Both the position numbers and the translations under genes were made by a program. Positions 1 to 6,884 of a stretch of 7,646 bases of DNA are shown here, piece by piece. Source of the DNA: Verrucomicrobiota bacterium (lineage in GTDB: Bacteria > Verrucomicrobiota > Kiritimatiellia > Kiritimatiellales > Pontiellaceae); NCBI GenBank assembly GCA_003532555.1, contig DOEU01000042.1, forward strand, positions 6,494 to 14,139, in the 5' to 3' direction. How positions within the stretch are numbered: the first letter of the stretch is position 1; each line of letters opens with the position of its first letter. Below the pieces are notes generated by a model. It did not search any database. It was given only the letters and a program-made list of their open reading frames with translations, and was not told where the DNA came from.

Positions 1-2
1 GA

Positions 3-950
3 AAAACGGACAAGCTACGAGCGGAGATTCAAGTGATTGAGGTGGCGGATAAGAAGCGGGTGTTGAGTCGGGCTTTCTCGGGGGCGCCAGTGGCTACACG
101 GGCGTTGGCCCATCGCGTTTCGGATGCGTTGGTGTTGGCTGTTTCGGGTAAGTCGGGTATGGCATCAGCGCGATTGGCGATAGTGGGTAATCAAAGTGGC
201 TATAAAGAGTTATATGTTTGTGATGCCGATGGAGCGAATCTTCGACAGGTAACGCAGGATCGGAGTATTGTGGTGGCGCCCGCGTGGATGCCTGATGGAA
301 AAAATATTCTGTATACATCCTATAAGCAGGGGTATCCCAATATTTATCGAACGGGACAGCGGGAAGCGGTTTCAAAGTTCGGGGGATTGAATGCGAGTGC
401 GGCGGTATCTCCGGATGGGCGCAAGATGGCCGTGATTCTTTCGAAGGATGGAAATCCTGAATTGTATATTCGAGATGTGAGAACGGGTTCGCTACAGCGA
501 GTTTCTTCGACTCGGCGCGCGAATGAGGCTAGTCCGTGTTGGTCGCCGGATGGTTCGCAAATAGCATATGTTTCTGATTCGGCGGGGCGACCTCATATTT
601 ATGTGCTTGCTTTAAAGGGGGGGAGTCCGAAGCGGTTGAGCCGGACTGGTTCGGAAAATGTGGCGCCGGATTGGGGTGTGAATGGGCAGCTCACGTATTG
701 CAGTAGGCAGGCTGGGCGGTATCGAATTGTGGTGGCAGATCCGCGCACGGGTGTATCGCGTGTATTGCCCTTAGATGGTGCGGATTATGAAGATCCAAGT
801 TGGATGCCGGATGGAAGACATGTCGTGGTGTCGCGATCCGTAAACTATCGTTCCAGCATCTACCTTCTTGACACGCAGGAAGAACGTTCGATATCTTTAA
901 AGGAGGGAGCAGGTGATTGGTTTTCGCCGGCTTGTTCTCGTCATTATTGA
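3..950 (+). CDS. tolB: TolB, Tol-Pal system periplasmic beta-propeller protein (5' end outside window)
   Basis: Periplasmic component of the Tol-Pal system, which binds Pal and supports outer-membrane constriction and integrity. The frame is open from base 3, so the gene starts left of the window; the GTG at 33 is internal, because the residues before it (KLRAEIQ) fit the TolB N-terminal domain. About 315 residues are visible. The first 55 or so are the end of the alpha/beta domain, including a segment like the family's 'RxLAHxxxDxxV'. The rest is a beta-propeller of TolB/PD40 repeats: PDG motifs occur at visible residues 97-99, 137-139, 182-184 and 269-271, with one blade degenerate (WGVNG). 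Blades show the typical 'ELYVCDADG' and 'IYVLALKGG' pattern. The end, GDWFSPACSRHY, is complete. The signal peptide is not in view. Pal begins 13 bases after the stop, which supports the call. Confidence 0.93.
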   Translation, partial: KTDKLRAEIQVIEVADKKRVLSRAFSGAPVATRALAHRVSDALVLAVSGKSGMASARLAIVGNQSGYKELYVCDADGANLRQVTQDRSIVVAPAWMPDGKNILYTSYKQGYPNIYRTGQREAVSKFGGLNASAAVSPDGRKMAVILSKDGNPELYIRDVRTGSLQRVSSTRRANEASPCWSPDGSQIAYVSDSAGRPHIYVLALKGGSPKRLSRTGSENVAPDWGVNGQLTYCSRQAGRYRIVVADPRTGVSRVLPLDGADYEDPSWMPDGRHVVVSRSVNYRSSIYLLDTQEERSISLKEGAGDWFSPACSRHY

Positions 951-951
951 T

Positions 952-957
952 AAGGAG
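952..957 (+). promoter_or_regulatory. Ribosome binding site of pal
   Basis: AAGGAG lies directly after the tolB stop codon and six bases before the ATG at 964. It decides the pal start in favour of 964 over the upstream GTG at 913, which would overlap the end of tolB and put 17 residues before the signal peptide. Confidence 0.8.
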
Positions 958-963
958 TGGGTT

Positions 964-1473
964 ATGCGTAGAGTGAGTGTAAAAGTGGGATTTATGTGTA
1001 TTGCCTTGGGGGGCGTGTTGTTCATCAGTGGATGTCAATCAACAGGCATTAATGAGGGTGTTTTTGGTTCTGATAATTTATATGGAGATCCGTTGATTGC
1101 AGATATTCCATTAAATGATCTGGATGGATTGCCAACGAATGGAGATCGAACGCTTTTTGCTCCGGTCCAATTTGCCTATGACAGCTCGGCACTAAATCCT
1201 TCTCAGGCTGTAATTTGTGAAGCGGTTGCGAGCCACTTAAGGGTTCGAGGAGGCGTTATTCTAGAAGGGCATGCGGATGAGCGTGGCAGTCGCGATTATA
1301 ACCTGACACTGGGAGAGCAACGAGCGTTAGCGGTTCGTGCATATTTAATTGAATTGGGTATAAGCCCCTCGCAAATCCAAACACGGAGTTATGGCGAAGA
1401 GAAACCCGCAAATGAGAACCATGATGAAACTGCGTGGAGTGAAAATCGTCGCGTTGAATTTGCTATCTACTAG
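964..1473 (+). CDS. pal: Pal, peptidoglycan-associated outer-membrane lipoprotein
   Basis: Lipoprotein that anchors the outer membrane to peptidoglycan and is the partner of TolB. It has 169 residues, close to the usual 150-180. The N-terminus is a lipoprotein signal: basic start (MRR), hydrophobic stretch, and lipobox ISGC with Cys24 as the lipidated residue. Gln at +2 carries no inner-membrane retention signal, so outer-membrane sorting is expected. A low-complexity linker covers residues 25-62. The OmpA-like peptidoglycan-binding domain covers about 63-169 and contains FAYDSS (70-75), the signature GHADERG (102-108) with the Asp and Arg that flank the diaminopimelate site, YNLTLGEQRA (112-121) and the ending ENRRVEF (160-166). 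An extra cysteine (Cys85) sits within the domain. The start is fixed by the AAGGAG site upstream. Family assignment is secure. Confidence 0.95.
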   Translation: MRRVSVKVGFMCIALGGVLFISGCQSTGINEGVFGSDNLYGDPLIADIPLNDLDGLPTNGDRTLFAPVQFAYDSSALNPSQAVICEAVASHLRVRGGVILEGHADERGSRDYNLTLGEQRALAVRAYLIELGISPSQIQTRSYGEEKPANENHDETAWSENRRVEFAIY

Positions 1474-1503
1474 CTTTTTTTCAGCCGCTGAGGAGATCTC
1501 TCT

Positions 1504-2691
1504 ATGATTATGATTGCTCCGATTTTGGCGGCGCAGATCAATATGGTTGAGTCAGTTCTTGGTTTTATCGCCGTGGTGGTACTCACGTTTCTTTTGATTA
1601 CATGGGTAATGAGCTTCCTCCGTTTTCAAGATATATTAGGGTTATTGAATAAGGAGGATACGGCTGAATCGATCAATTCCGATTCTATATTACAGCTGCA
1701 ATTGGCCAAATTTGTGAGCGCAAGTGGTCGCGAACAGGTTCCGTTTAGTTTGTTGAAGTGTTCGATTCCTTCGGGAGTATCGATCGGAGAACTGGAAACC
1801 GTATGGAAGCCGGCTATTCGGGAGAGTGACTGGATTATGCCTTTGGATGAGCAGGTGATGGTTCTATTACTTCGATGTGATAGAGAAGATGTTGAAGCAT
1901 TGTGGGATCGGTTATGTGGTGAGTTTTCGGGAATGTCTGCTTTGGTTTGGCAAGTGGGTGCAACTAGTTTCCCAGAAGATGGTTTGAGTGGCCGTGCTTT
2001 ATTGGCAGGAGTAGATTTGGCACTGAAGACCTCTTTAAAAGAGGGGTCGCTTCAGTGGGCGGAAGAAGTTGAATCAGAAGATGAGATGGAACCGGACCCG
2101 GAAGTGAACGAGGAGAGCGATGGGCTTGCGGGCGGGGATGGTAAGTTATTGGATCCGCTGACGGGGGTTTTGCGGGGCAGTGTACTCTCAACGTATATGC
2201 ATCGTCAGTTAAATGAATATCGTTTAAAGAGAGAGCCGGTGGCACTTTTCTGTGTGGCAGTTGATAATATGGAGCAAATTCGTTCTTTTCATGGCGAGGA
2301 GGCGCATGACCAACTCCTGGCTGAGATTAGTAAAGAGTTGCAGTCTAGTTTGCGTTCGGCGGATATGATTGGGCGGTATGAGGAGCATGGATTTTTGGTA
2401 TTGGTGGGATGTAAATCCAGTCAGGCTGAAGGTGTTGCACAACGAGTATGTGGAGCGATTCAGAAAAAAGTATGTATGTTTGAGGGGAAGCGTTTGCGAA
2501 CCACCACGACATTGGGGATTGGGGTCCATCCTGAACATGGAAGAAATTTGCATGAGCTATATGTGAAAGCACAGCAAGTAGTAGATCATTGCCGAGAAAA
2601 TGATATTCGGGGCTATGCGTATTATGATGAGGTGTTACATCGGGAGCAAAGTCAGCGTCTCAAGCAATCGATCAAGGCAACAGGAAAATAG
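1504..2691 (+). CDS. Membrane-anchored protein with two degenerate GGDEF-like domains
   Basis: Protein of 395 residues with no gene name that I recognise. Residues 18-39 form one transmembrane helix near the N-terminus. Residues about 61-178 look like a worn GGDEF (diguanylate cyclase) fold: RESD at 106-109, then five residues, then DEQVM (115-119) where GGDEF would be, and a GGDEF-like C-terminal pattern (VGATSFPEDG to VDLALK, 151-175). An acidic linker spans 187-206. Residues about 215-378 are a clearer GGDEF domain: DPLTG (217-221), RSAD at 284-287, five residues, EEHGF (293-297) in place of GGDEF, then LGIGVHPEHG (337-346). The first metal-binding Asp aligns with Ala252 and the substrate Asn with Arg260, so cyclase activity is unlikely. 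Both domains keep an RxxD at the inhibitory-site spacing, so c-di-GMP binding or a purely structural role is possible (inference). Start chosen from AGGAG at 1491-1495; an ATG at 1510 is a weaker alternative. The pdxJ gene follows after eight bases. Confidence 0.8.
   Translation: MIMIAPILAAQINMVESVLGFIAVVVLTFLLITWVMSFLRFQDILGLLNKEDTAESINSDSILQLQLAKFVSASGREQVPFSLLKCSIPSGVSIGELETVWKPAIRESDWIMPLDEQVMVLLLRCDREDVEALWDRLCGEFSGMSALVWQVGATSFPEDGLSGRALLAGVDLALKTSLKEGSLQWAEEVESEDEMEPDPEVNEESDGLAGGDGKLLDPLTGVLRGSVLSTYMHRQLNEYRLKREPVALFCVAVDNMEQIRSFHGEEAHDQLLAEISKELQSSLRSADMIGRYEEHGFLVLVGCKSSQAEGVAQRVCGAIQKKVCMFEGKRLRTTTTLGIGVHPEHGRNLHELYVKAQQVVDHCRENDIRGYAYYDEVLHREQSQRLKQSIKATGK
2021..2057 (+). repeat. 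Imperfect inverted repeat (potential hairpin) inside the GGDEF-protein gene
   Basis: The outer arms CACTGAAG (2021-2028) and CTTCAGTG (2050-2057) are perfect complements. Inside them CCTCTTT (2030-2036) faces AAAGAGG (2038-2044). The RNA could form an 8-pair outer and about 6-pair inner stem with a one-by-five internal loop. It encodes the end of the first GGDEF-like domain. No T-run follows on either strand, so it is not a classical intrinsic terminator. Its function is unknown. Confidence 0.6.
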
Positions 2692-2699
2692 AGGTACAG

Positions 2700-3419
2700 A
2701 TGAAGTTAGGTGTGAACATCGATCATGTAGCTACGTTGCGTCAGGCGCGTGGTAATATTTATCCGGATCCGTTAGATGCGGCTATTATTGCGGCGCGGGC
2801 GGGCGCTCATGGGATCACGGCTCATTTGCGAGAAGATCGGCGGCATATTCAAGATGATGATATTTATCGGTTAAAGTCGTTGCAGCCGCTGCCATTGAAT
2901 TTAGAGATGGCAAATGTGCCTAACATTGTTGATTTTGCCCTAGAGATCAATCCGGATGAAGTTTGTTTGGTTCCAGAAAAACGCCAAGAATTGACTACGG
3001 AAGGTGGACTGGATGTGGTGGGGCAGTATGAGCAGTTATGCCCGACGGTGGATCGATTGTTGCGGGCAGGTATTGAAGTTAGTCTATTTGTAGATCCGGA
3101 TACGGTCACGTTGGAGGCTTGCCGGCAGATGGGGGTTTCGGTGGTTGAGCTGCATACGGGATCGTATTGCGATGCCGATGCAAATGAGCAACCAGGGTGT
3201 TTGGAAAAATTAATTATGGGCGCTCAAACGGCACATGAATTGGGTCTGCGGGTGCATGCTGGTCATGGGATAACAACCGACAATATTGGTGGGATCCTTT
3301 GTGTGCCTCATTTAGCGATGCTAAATATTGGGCATAGCTTGGTGAGCCGGGCTATTTTTCTGGGTATGCAGCAGGCGGTCGAGGAGATGCTTTTGGCAAT
3401 GGCTGAGTATCAGGGCTAG
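2700..3419 (+). CDS. pdxJ: Pyridoxine 5'-phosphate synthase PdxJ
   Basis: Cytoplasmic enzyme that condenses 1-deoxy-D-xylulose 5-phosphate with 3-amino-2-oxopropyl phosphate to make pyridoxine 5'-phosphate, the last ring-forming step of DXP-dependent vitamin B6 synthesis. It has 239 residues against 243 in E. coli and is a single TIM-barrel domain. Visible family motifs are GVNIDHVATLRQARG (4-18), HLREDRRHI (42-50), NLEMA (67-71), LVPEKRQELTTEGG (90-103) and HAGHG (186-190). His42, Glu69 and His189 correspond to the E. coli active-site residues His45, Glu72 and His193. GAGG at 2691-2694, overlapping the previous stop codon, is the likely ribosome binding site. It lies between the GGDEF-like gene and nnr with eight-base gaps on both sides, so co-transcription is likely. 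The acpS gene that often follows pdxJ is absent. Confidence 0.97.
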   Translation: MKLGVNIDHVATLRQARGNIYPDPLDAAIIAARAGAHGITAHLREDRRHIQDDDIYRLKSLQPLPLNLEMANVPNIVDFALEINPDEVCLVPEKRQELTTEGGLDVVGQYEQLCPTVDRLLRAGIEVSLFVDPDTVTLEACRQMGVSVVELHTGSYCDADANEQPGCLEKLIMGAQTAHELGLRVHAGHGITTDNIGGILCVPHLAMLNIGHSLVSRAIFLGMQQAVEEMLLAMAEYQG

Positions 3420-3427
3420 GTGGTGGA

Positions 3428-4903
3428 ATGAAACTAGTTGATGCAGAGACCATGCGCATGCTTGATCGGCGTGCGATTCAAGAAGAGGGTATTCCTGAGG
3501 CAGTTTTGATGCAACGGGCTGGGCTTGGTATTGCCGATGCGGTGGAGCGTTTAGCGCTGATGCATCAAATAATCGACTCATCGATTCTTATGCTGGCAGG
3601 GATGGGAAATAATGGTGGAGATGTTTTTGTTGCGGCACGTTATTTGTGGGAGCGGGATATTGAGGTTAACGTTCGTTTGGCCGGGCGTGTTTCGTCGTTA
3701 AAGGGTGCAGCAGAGGCGGCTTATCAATTTGCTAAAGAGGGCGAAGTCCCGATTGAAAGTTGTCCAGATGACGCTGATTGGACAGATGCTCCGGAAGCGG
3801 ATATTTTAGTGGATGGGTTATTGGGAACGGGTTTTTCGGGTGAGCCGCGTGGTGTGATGAAGGCGGCGTTGGCGTGGGCAGATGCATATGCGGAGCGGTC
3901 GTTGGTGGTTGCGGTGGATCTTCCTTCAGCGAAGGCGGTTCGTGCAGATGTTACGGTTGCGTTGGGCTTGCCTAAAAAAGAGAGTGTAGCGGCGGATCAG
4001 GTTGATCTAACGGGTCGCATTGAGGTGGTTGATATTGGCATCCCTGAACGATTTATTGAAGCGACTGGTGAGGCAGAGACTGAGCTGATAACGGATTCAG
4101 ATGTGGCGCCTCTTTTGCTGCGCCGTCAGCGGAATAGTCATAAAGGCGTTTATGGTCATTTGCATTGTATAGGTGGATCGCTTGGCATGAGCGGAGCGAT
4201 GGTGTTGACGGCTCGTGCAGGGTTGCGTGGGGGTGCGGGTTGGGTATCGGCGAGGGTGCCTGCTTCGGTTGTAGAGGGAGTGGCTTCATGTGTGCCGGAG
4301 GCGATGGTGCAGGTGGGTGAGCCAGTCCGAAAAGCTGATGCGATGGTGGTGGGTCCGGGTATGGGATGTTCATCTGAAACGCAGCAATGGGTTTTGAGGC
4401 TTTTAAAGCAGGCGGGCGCTCCGCTGGTTTTGGATGCGGATGGGTTGGCGGTGCTAGAGGAAGATCTCGAGCCAATTCGGCAATCGAAGCGGGAGCTTGT
4501 GATCACACCGCATCCGGGTGAGTTTGCGGGCCTATTCGGGATGAAGGTGGAGGAATTGCAATCAGACCGAGAGGTGTTGGCAAAAATGGCGGCTACACAG
4601 TTACAGGTTGTGTGTGTGCTCAAAGGGGCGCGTACGGTGGTGGCGGCTCCAGATGGTCGGGTGGCTTTGAACGCAACGGGTAATCCGGGTATGGCTACGG
4701 CGGGTGCAGGCGATGTGCTGGCGGGGTTGATAGGGGCGTTGTTAGCACAAGGGCTATCTTCTTTTGAAGCAGCTTGTGCGGGCGTTTGGTTGCATGGGCA
4801 GGCGGGTGATTTAGCAGCAGCGGCTGGGGCTGAAATTTCCCTGTGTGCGGGGGATATAATTGAAAAATTACCCGAAGCTTTTCGAGCGGTGAGTCCAAGA
4901 TAA
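3428..4903 (+). CDS. nnr: Bifunctional NAD(P)HX epimerase/dehydratase (YjeF family)
   Basis: Metabolite-repair enzyme that restores hydrated NADH and NADPH. It has 491 residues; E. coli YjeF has 515. The N-terminal YjeF_N (epimerase) domain covers about 1-215: GNNGGD (60-65), VDGLLGTG (128-135), and VDLP (163-166) with the expected catalytic Asp164. This half is unusual: the loop normally running 'PSG-x-D-x-x-T-G...AD' is shortened by about ten residues to PSAKAVRAD (166-174), the Glu of the usual LMExAG is Gln29, and the Gly after GGD is Val66. The C-terminal YjeF_C (ADP-dependent dehydratase, ribokinase-like) domain covers about 225-491 and looks intact: HKGVYGH (238-244), IGGS (248-251), DADGL (336-340), TPHPGEF (360-366), and NPGMATAGAGD (419-429) with catalytic Asp429. 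Epimerase activity is therefore doubtful, dehydratase activity likely. The stop is two bases from the end of the convergent pheS gene. Confidence 0.93.
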   Translation: MKLVDAETMRMLDRRAIQEEGIPEAVLMQRAGLGIADAVERLALMHQIIDSSILMLAGMGNNGGDVFVAARYLWERDIEVNVRLAGRVSSLKGAAEAAYQFAKEGEVPIESCPDDADWTDAPEADILVDGLLGTGFSGEPRGVMKAALAWADAYAERSLVVAVDLPSAKAVRADVTVALGLPKKESVAADQVDLTGRIEVVDIGIPERFIEATGEAETELITDSDVAPLLLRRQRNSHKGVYGHLHCIGGSLGMSGAMVLTARAGLRGGAGWVSARVPASVVEGVASCVPEAMVQVGEPVRKADAMVVGPGMGCSSETQQWVLRLLKQAGAPLVLDADGLAVLEEDLEPIRQSKRELVITPHPGEFAGLFGMKVEELQSDREVLAKMAATQLQVVCVLKGARTVVAAPDGRVALNATGNPGMATAGAGDVLAGLIGALLAQGLSSFEAACAGVWLHGQAGDLAAAAGAEISLCAGDIIEKLPEAFRAVSPR

Positions 4904-4905
4904 CT

Positions 4906-5880
4906 TTAAAACTGGTTTAGGAAGCGCAAGTCGTTTTCGTATAAATGTCGGATGTCGTTAATACCAAAAAGAATCATCGCAATCCGCTCAATCCCCATGC
5001 CAAACGCAAAACCGGAACAACTGGCTGGATCGTATCCAACATTGGTGAATACATTCGGATCAACAAGACCGGCTCCTAAGACTTCGATCCATCCTAGTTT
5101 GTCATGTTTAATATCAACTTCTACACTAGGTTCGGTAAACGGAAAATAGTGTGGGCGAAAGCGTATTTCTGCTTTTGGTCCCATAAGTTCTCGTGCGAAA
5201 TGGTTCAGGGTTGCTTTTAGATCTGCTAGTGAGACCTCTTCGTCGATGTAGAGACCCTCAAGTTGATGAAAGTTTGCGCTATGAGTAGCGTCTGAGGTGT
5301 CACGTCTGTAACACCGGCCGGGTGAGATAATACGAATGGGAGGCTTATTCTCTTTCATGTAACGAATTTGTACTGGACTGGTGTGGCAACGAAGAAGTTC
5401 TCCACTGTTGAGGTAGAAGGTATCTTGTTCATCGCGAGATGGGTGGTCGGCAGGAGTGTTGAGGGCATCAAAATTATTAAAGATAGTTTCGATGTCGGGT
5501 CCATCTGCAACAGTAAAGCCGAGGGTTTGGAAGATAGAGGTGATGCGTTCGGTGATTTGTGTGATGGGATGGCGAGTTCCGAGGCCGTGCCATTGCCCAG
5601 GTTGTGAGCAATCAAAGAGATGTTGCTCTGCTTTAGGAGTTATTTTGGCTTGGCGGGCTTGAATGCATTCGGTGAGTTCATTCTTTAATTCGTTAACGGC
5701 TTTGCCGAATAGAGGTTTCTCTTTGGCAGGTACGTTTTTTAGTTCGGCCATCAGAAGTGGGAGTCGTCCTTTACGGGAGAGATATTCAATTCGAACGGCT
5801 TCAATCTCTTCGGCAGTTGTGGCTACAGTTGCCGCTTGGAGTGCGCTGGTTTTAATTTGATTGAGTTCGTCTAAGTTCAT
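4906..5880 (-). CDS. pheS: Phenylalanyl-tRNA synthetase alpha subunit
   Basis: Catalytic alpha subunit of the (alpha-beta)2 enzyme that charges tRNA-Phe in the cytoplasm. It has 324 residues, close to E. coli PheS (327). An N-terminal coiled-coil tRNA-binding arm covers about 1-85, followed by the class II catalytic core. Visible motifs: HPITQ (104-108), RCHTSPVQIR (164-173), GRCYRRD (188-194), FHQLEGL (204-210) and the class II motif 3 region GFAFGMGIERIAM (290-302). Cys165 replaces the Thr usually found in the RTHTS motif next to the active site. The start ATG fits the E. coli alignment, though the upstream site (GGA five bases before) is weak. The beta-subunit gene pheT, usually directly downstream, is absent: the next thing is the convergent nnr gene. 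It lies 50 bases after cmoB with no visible terminator, so it probably shares the cmoAB transcript. Confidence 0.97.
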   Translation of the reverse strand: MNLDELNQIKTSALQAATVATTAEEIEAVRIEYLSRKGRLPLLMAELKNVPAKEKPLFGKAVNELKNELTECIQARQAKITPKAEQHLFDCSQPGQWHGLGTRHPITQITERITSIFQTLGFTVADGPDIETIFNNFDALNTPADHPSRDEQDTFYLNSGELLRCHTSPVQIRYMKENKPPIRIISPGRCYRRDTSDATHSANFHQLEGLYIDEEVSLADLKATLNHFARELMGPKAEIRFRPHYFPFTEPSVEVDIKHDKLGWIEVLGAGLVDPNVFTNVGYDPASCSGFAFGMGIERIAMILFGINDIRHLYENDLRFLNQF

Positions 5881-5930
5881 ATTCCATTAGTTTCTTCGCT
5901 TGAGAGCAGATGGCAATTGCTTTTTAGGTT

Positions 5931-6884
5931 TTATTTTTCGGCAAGGAGGGTGGCTCGCAACGGAGCAGGGTAGCCTTCGATGGTTATTTTTGGGTCATTT
6001 GGATCGAGAAAATCGGGAAGAGACTCGAAGGTCATCCATTCCGTTGATCGTTGCTCTTGAGGAGAAGTGGGAGTGATATCTACGGCACGGATGTGCGTAA
6101 AGCCGATGCGTTTAAGCCATTGCTCTAACGTGGATAGCGAGGGGATAAACCAGACGTTGCGCATTTTTGCATATCGACTATCGGGGACAAGCGAATAGCC
6201 GAGAGGACCTTCCACGATGAGGGTTTCAAGGACAAGTTCACCGCCAGGTCGGAGGAGGGTGTGTAGGTGATGTAAGTGGTCGATGGGGGATTTTCGGTGA
6301 TAGAGAATGCCCATTGAAAAAAGGGTGTCAAAGGCATCGTTAGAGGGGGGAATTTCTTCGAGTGCCATTGGAAGCACCCAGGCAGGGGCGGAGGTTTGTA
6401 GAAGTTGTTTAACAGCAAAATATTGGCACACAAAGAGGGGTTGGGGGTCGATCCCGATAGCCAGTTTCGCGCCGGCGCCAGCGATACGCCATGTGTGGTA
6501 TCCGCTGCCGCACCCGATATCAAGAACGAGGCGGTTGGTGAGGGGTTTAATATGCGGAGCGAAGCGTTCCCATTTCCAGTCTGATCGCCATTCCGTGTCG
6601 ATATGAAGACCATGGAGATGAAAAGGGCCTTTTCTCCAAGGCTGCAGCTGTAGGAGGTGTTCTTTGAGATCATCGGGTGCATGACCGTGGGCAATAACTC
6701 CATTTTCTAGATCGATTCGATCCGGTTTAAAATTCGGTAATTGATCAAGTATTGCTTTCCAGTCGCAGATGCGCGCGTAGCGTTCGGGCCGGAGGTTCCA
6801 GTTGATCAGATCCGGTAGAGATGTTGCCCAGTGCTCGATGGGGGTGTTTTCTAGTTGAGGGTAGAGAGTGGTATAGTCAATCAT
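5931..6884 (-). CDS. cmoB: tRNA U34 carboxymethyltransferase CmoB
   Basis: Transfers the carboxymethyl group of carboxy-S-adenosylmethionine to 5-hydroxyuridine at position 34 of certain tRNAs, giving cmo5U and extending wobble decoding. It has 317 residues; E. coli CmoB has 323 and the two align over the full length. Visible motifs: PWRKGPF (82-88) with Lys85 matching E. coli Lys91; the nearly invariant DTEWRSDWKWER (96-107); the SAM-binding loop LDIGCGSGYH (121-130); SMGILYHRKSP (190-200) with Tyr195; RNVWFIPS (242-249); and EGYPAPLR (303-310) with Arg310. These match the carboxy-SAM-binding Lys, Tyr and Arg known from E. coli. The start ATG overlaps the cmoA stop as ATGA (6881-6884), which points to translational coupling. 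I see no strong separate ribosome binding site, consistent with that. Confidence 0.97.
   Translation of the reverse strand: MIDYTTLYPQLENTPIEHWATSLPDLINWNLRPERYARICDWKAILDQLPNFKPDRIDLENGVIAHGHAPDDLKEHLLQLQPWRKGPFHLHGLHIDTEWRSDWKWERFAPHIKPLTNRLVLDIGCGSGYHTWRIAGAGAKLAIGIDPQPLFVCQYFAVKQLLQTSAPAWVLPMALEEIPPSNDAFDTLFSMGILYHRKSPIDHLHHLHTLLRPGGELVLETLIVEGPLGYSLVPDSRYAKMRNVWFIPSLSTLEQWLKRIGFTHIRAVDITPTSPQEQRSTEWMTFESLPDFLDPNDPKITIEGYPAPLRATLLAEK

Noticed and set aside
617..623. Run of seven G's in tolB as a possible phase-variation tract
   Set aside because: Frame is intact on both sides (Lys-Gly-Gly-Ser), the host strand is G-rich in general, and a seven-base tract alone is weak evidence.
913..963. 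Longer Pal reading frame starting at GTG 913
   Set aside because: It would overlap the tolB end, lacks a suitable ribosome site of its own and would add 17 residues before a normal lipoprotein signal peptide; AAGGAG at 952-957 supports ATG 964.
1474..1500. T-run with small inverted repeat (TCAG-CCG-CTGA) between pal and the GGDEF-like gene, considered as a terminator
   Set aside because: The T-run comes before the hairpin on the plus strand and the stem has only four pairs; on the minus strand the hairpin is followed by A's. GAGATCTC at 1493-1500 is a short palindrome overlapping the ribosome site and could be chance.
4053..4623. Long antisense open frames opposite nnr
   Set aside because: Their proteins are Pro/His/Ser/Thr-rich low-complexity sequences that mirror the G-rich coding strand; no domain or ribosome site is visible.
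5277..5290. Inverted repeat CGCTA/TAGCG in pheS
   Set aside because: Only five pairs with a four-base loop inside a conserved coding region; expected by chance in a window of this size.
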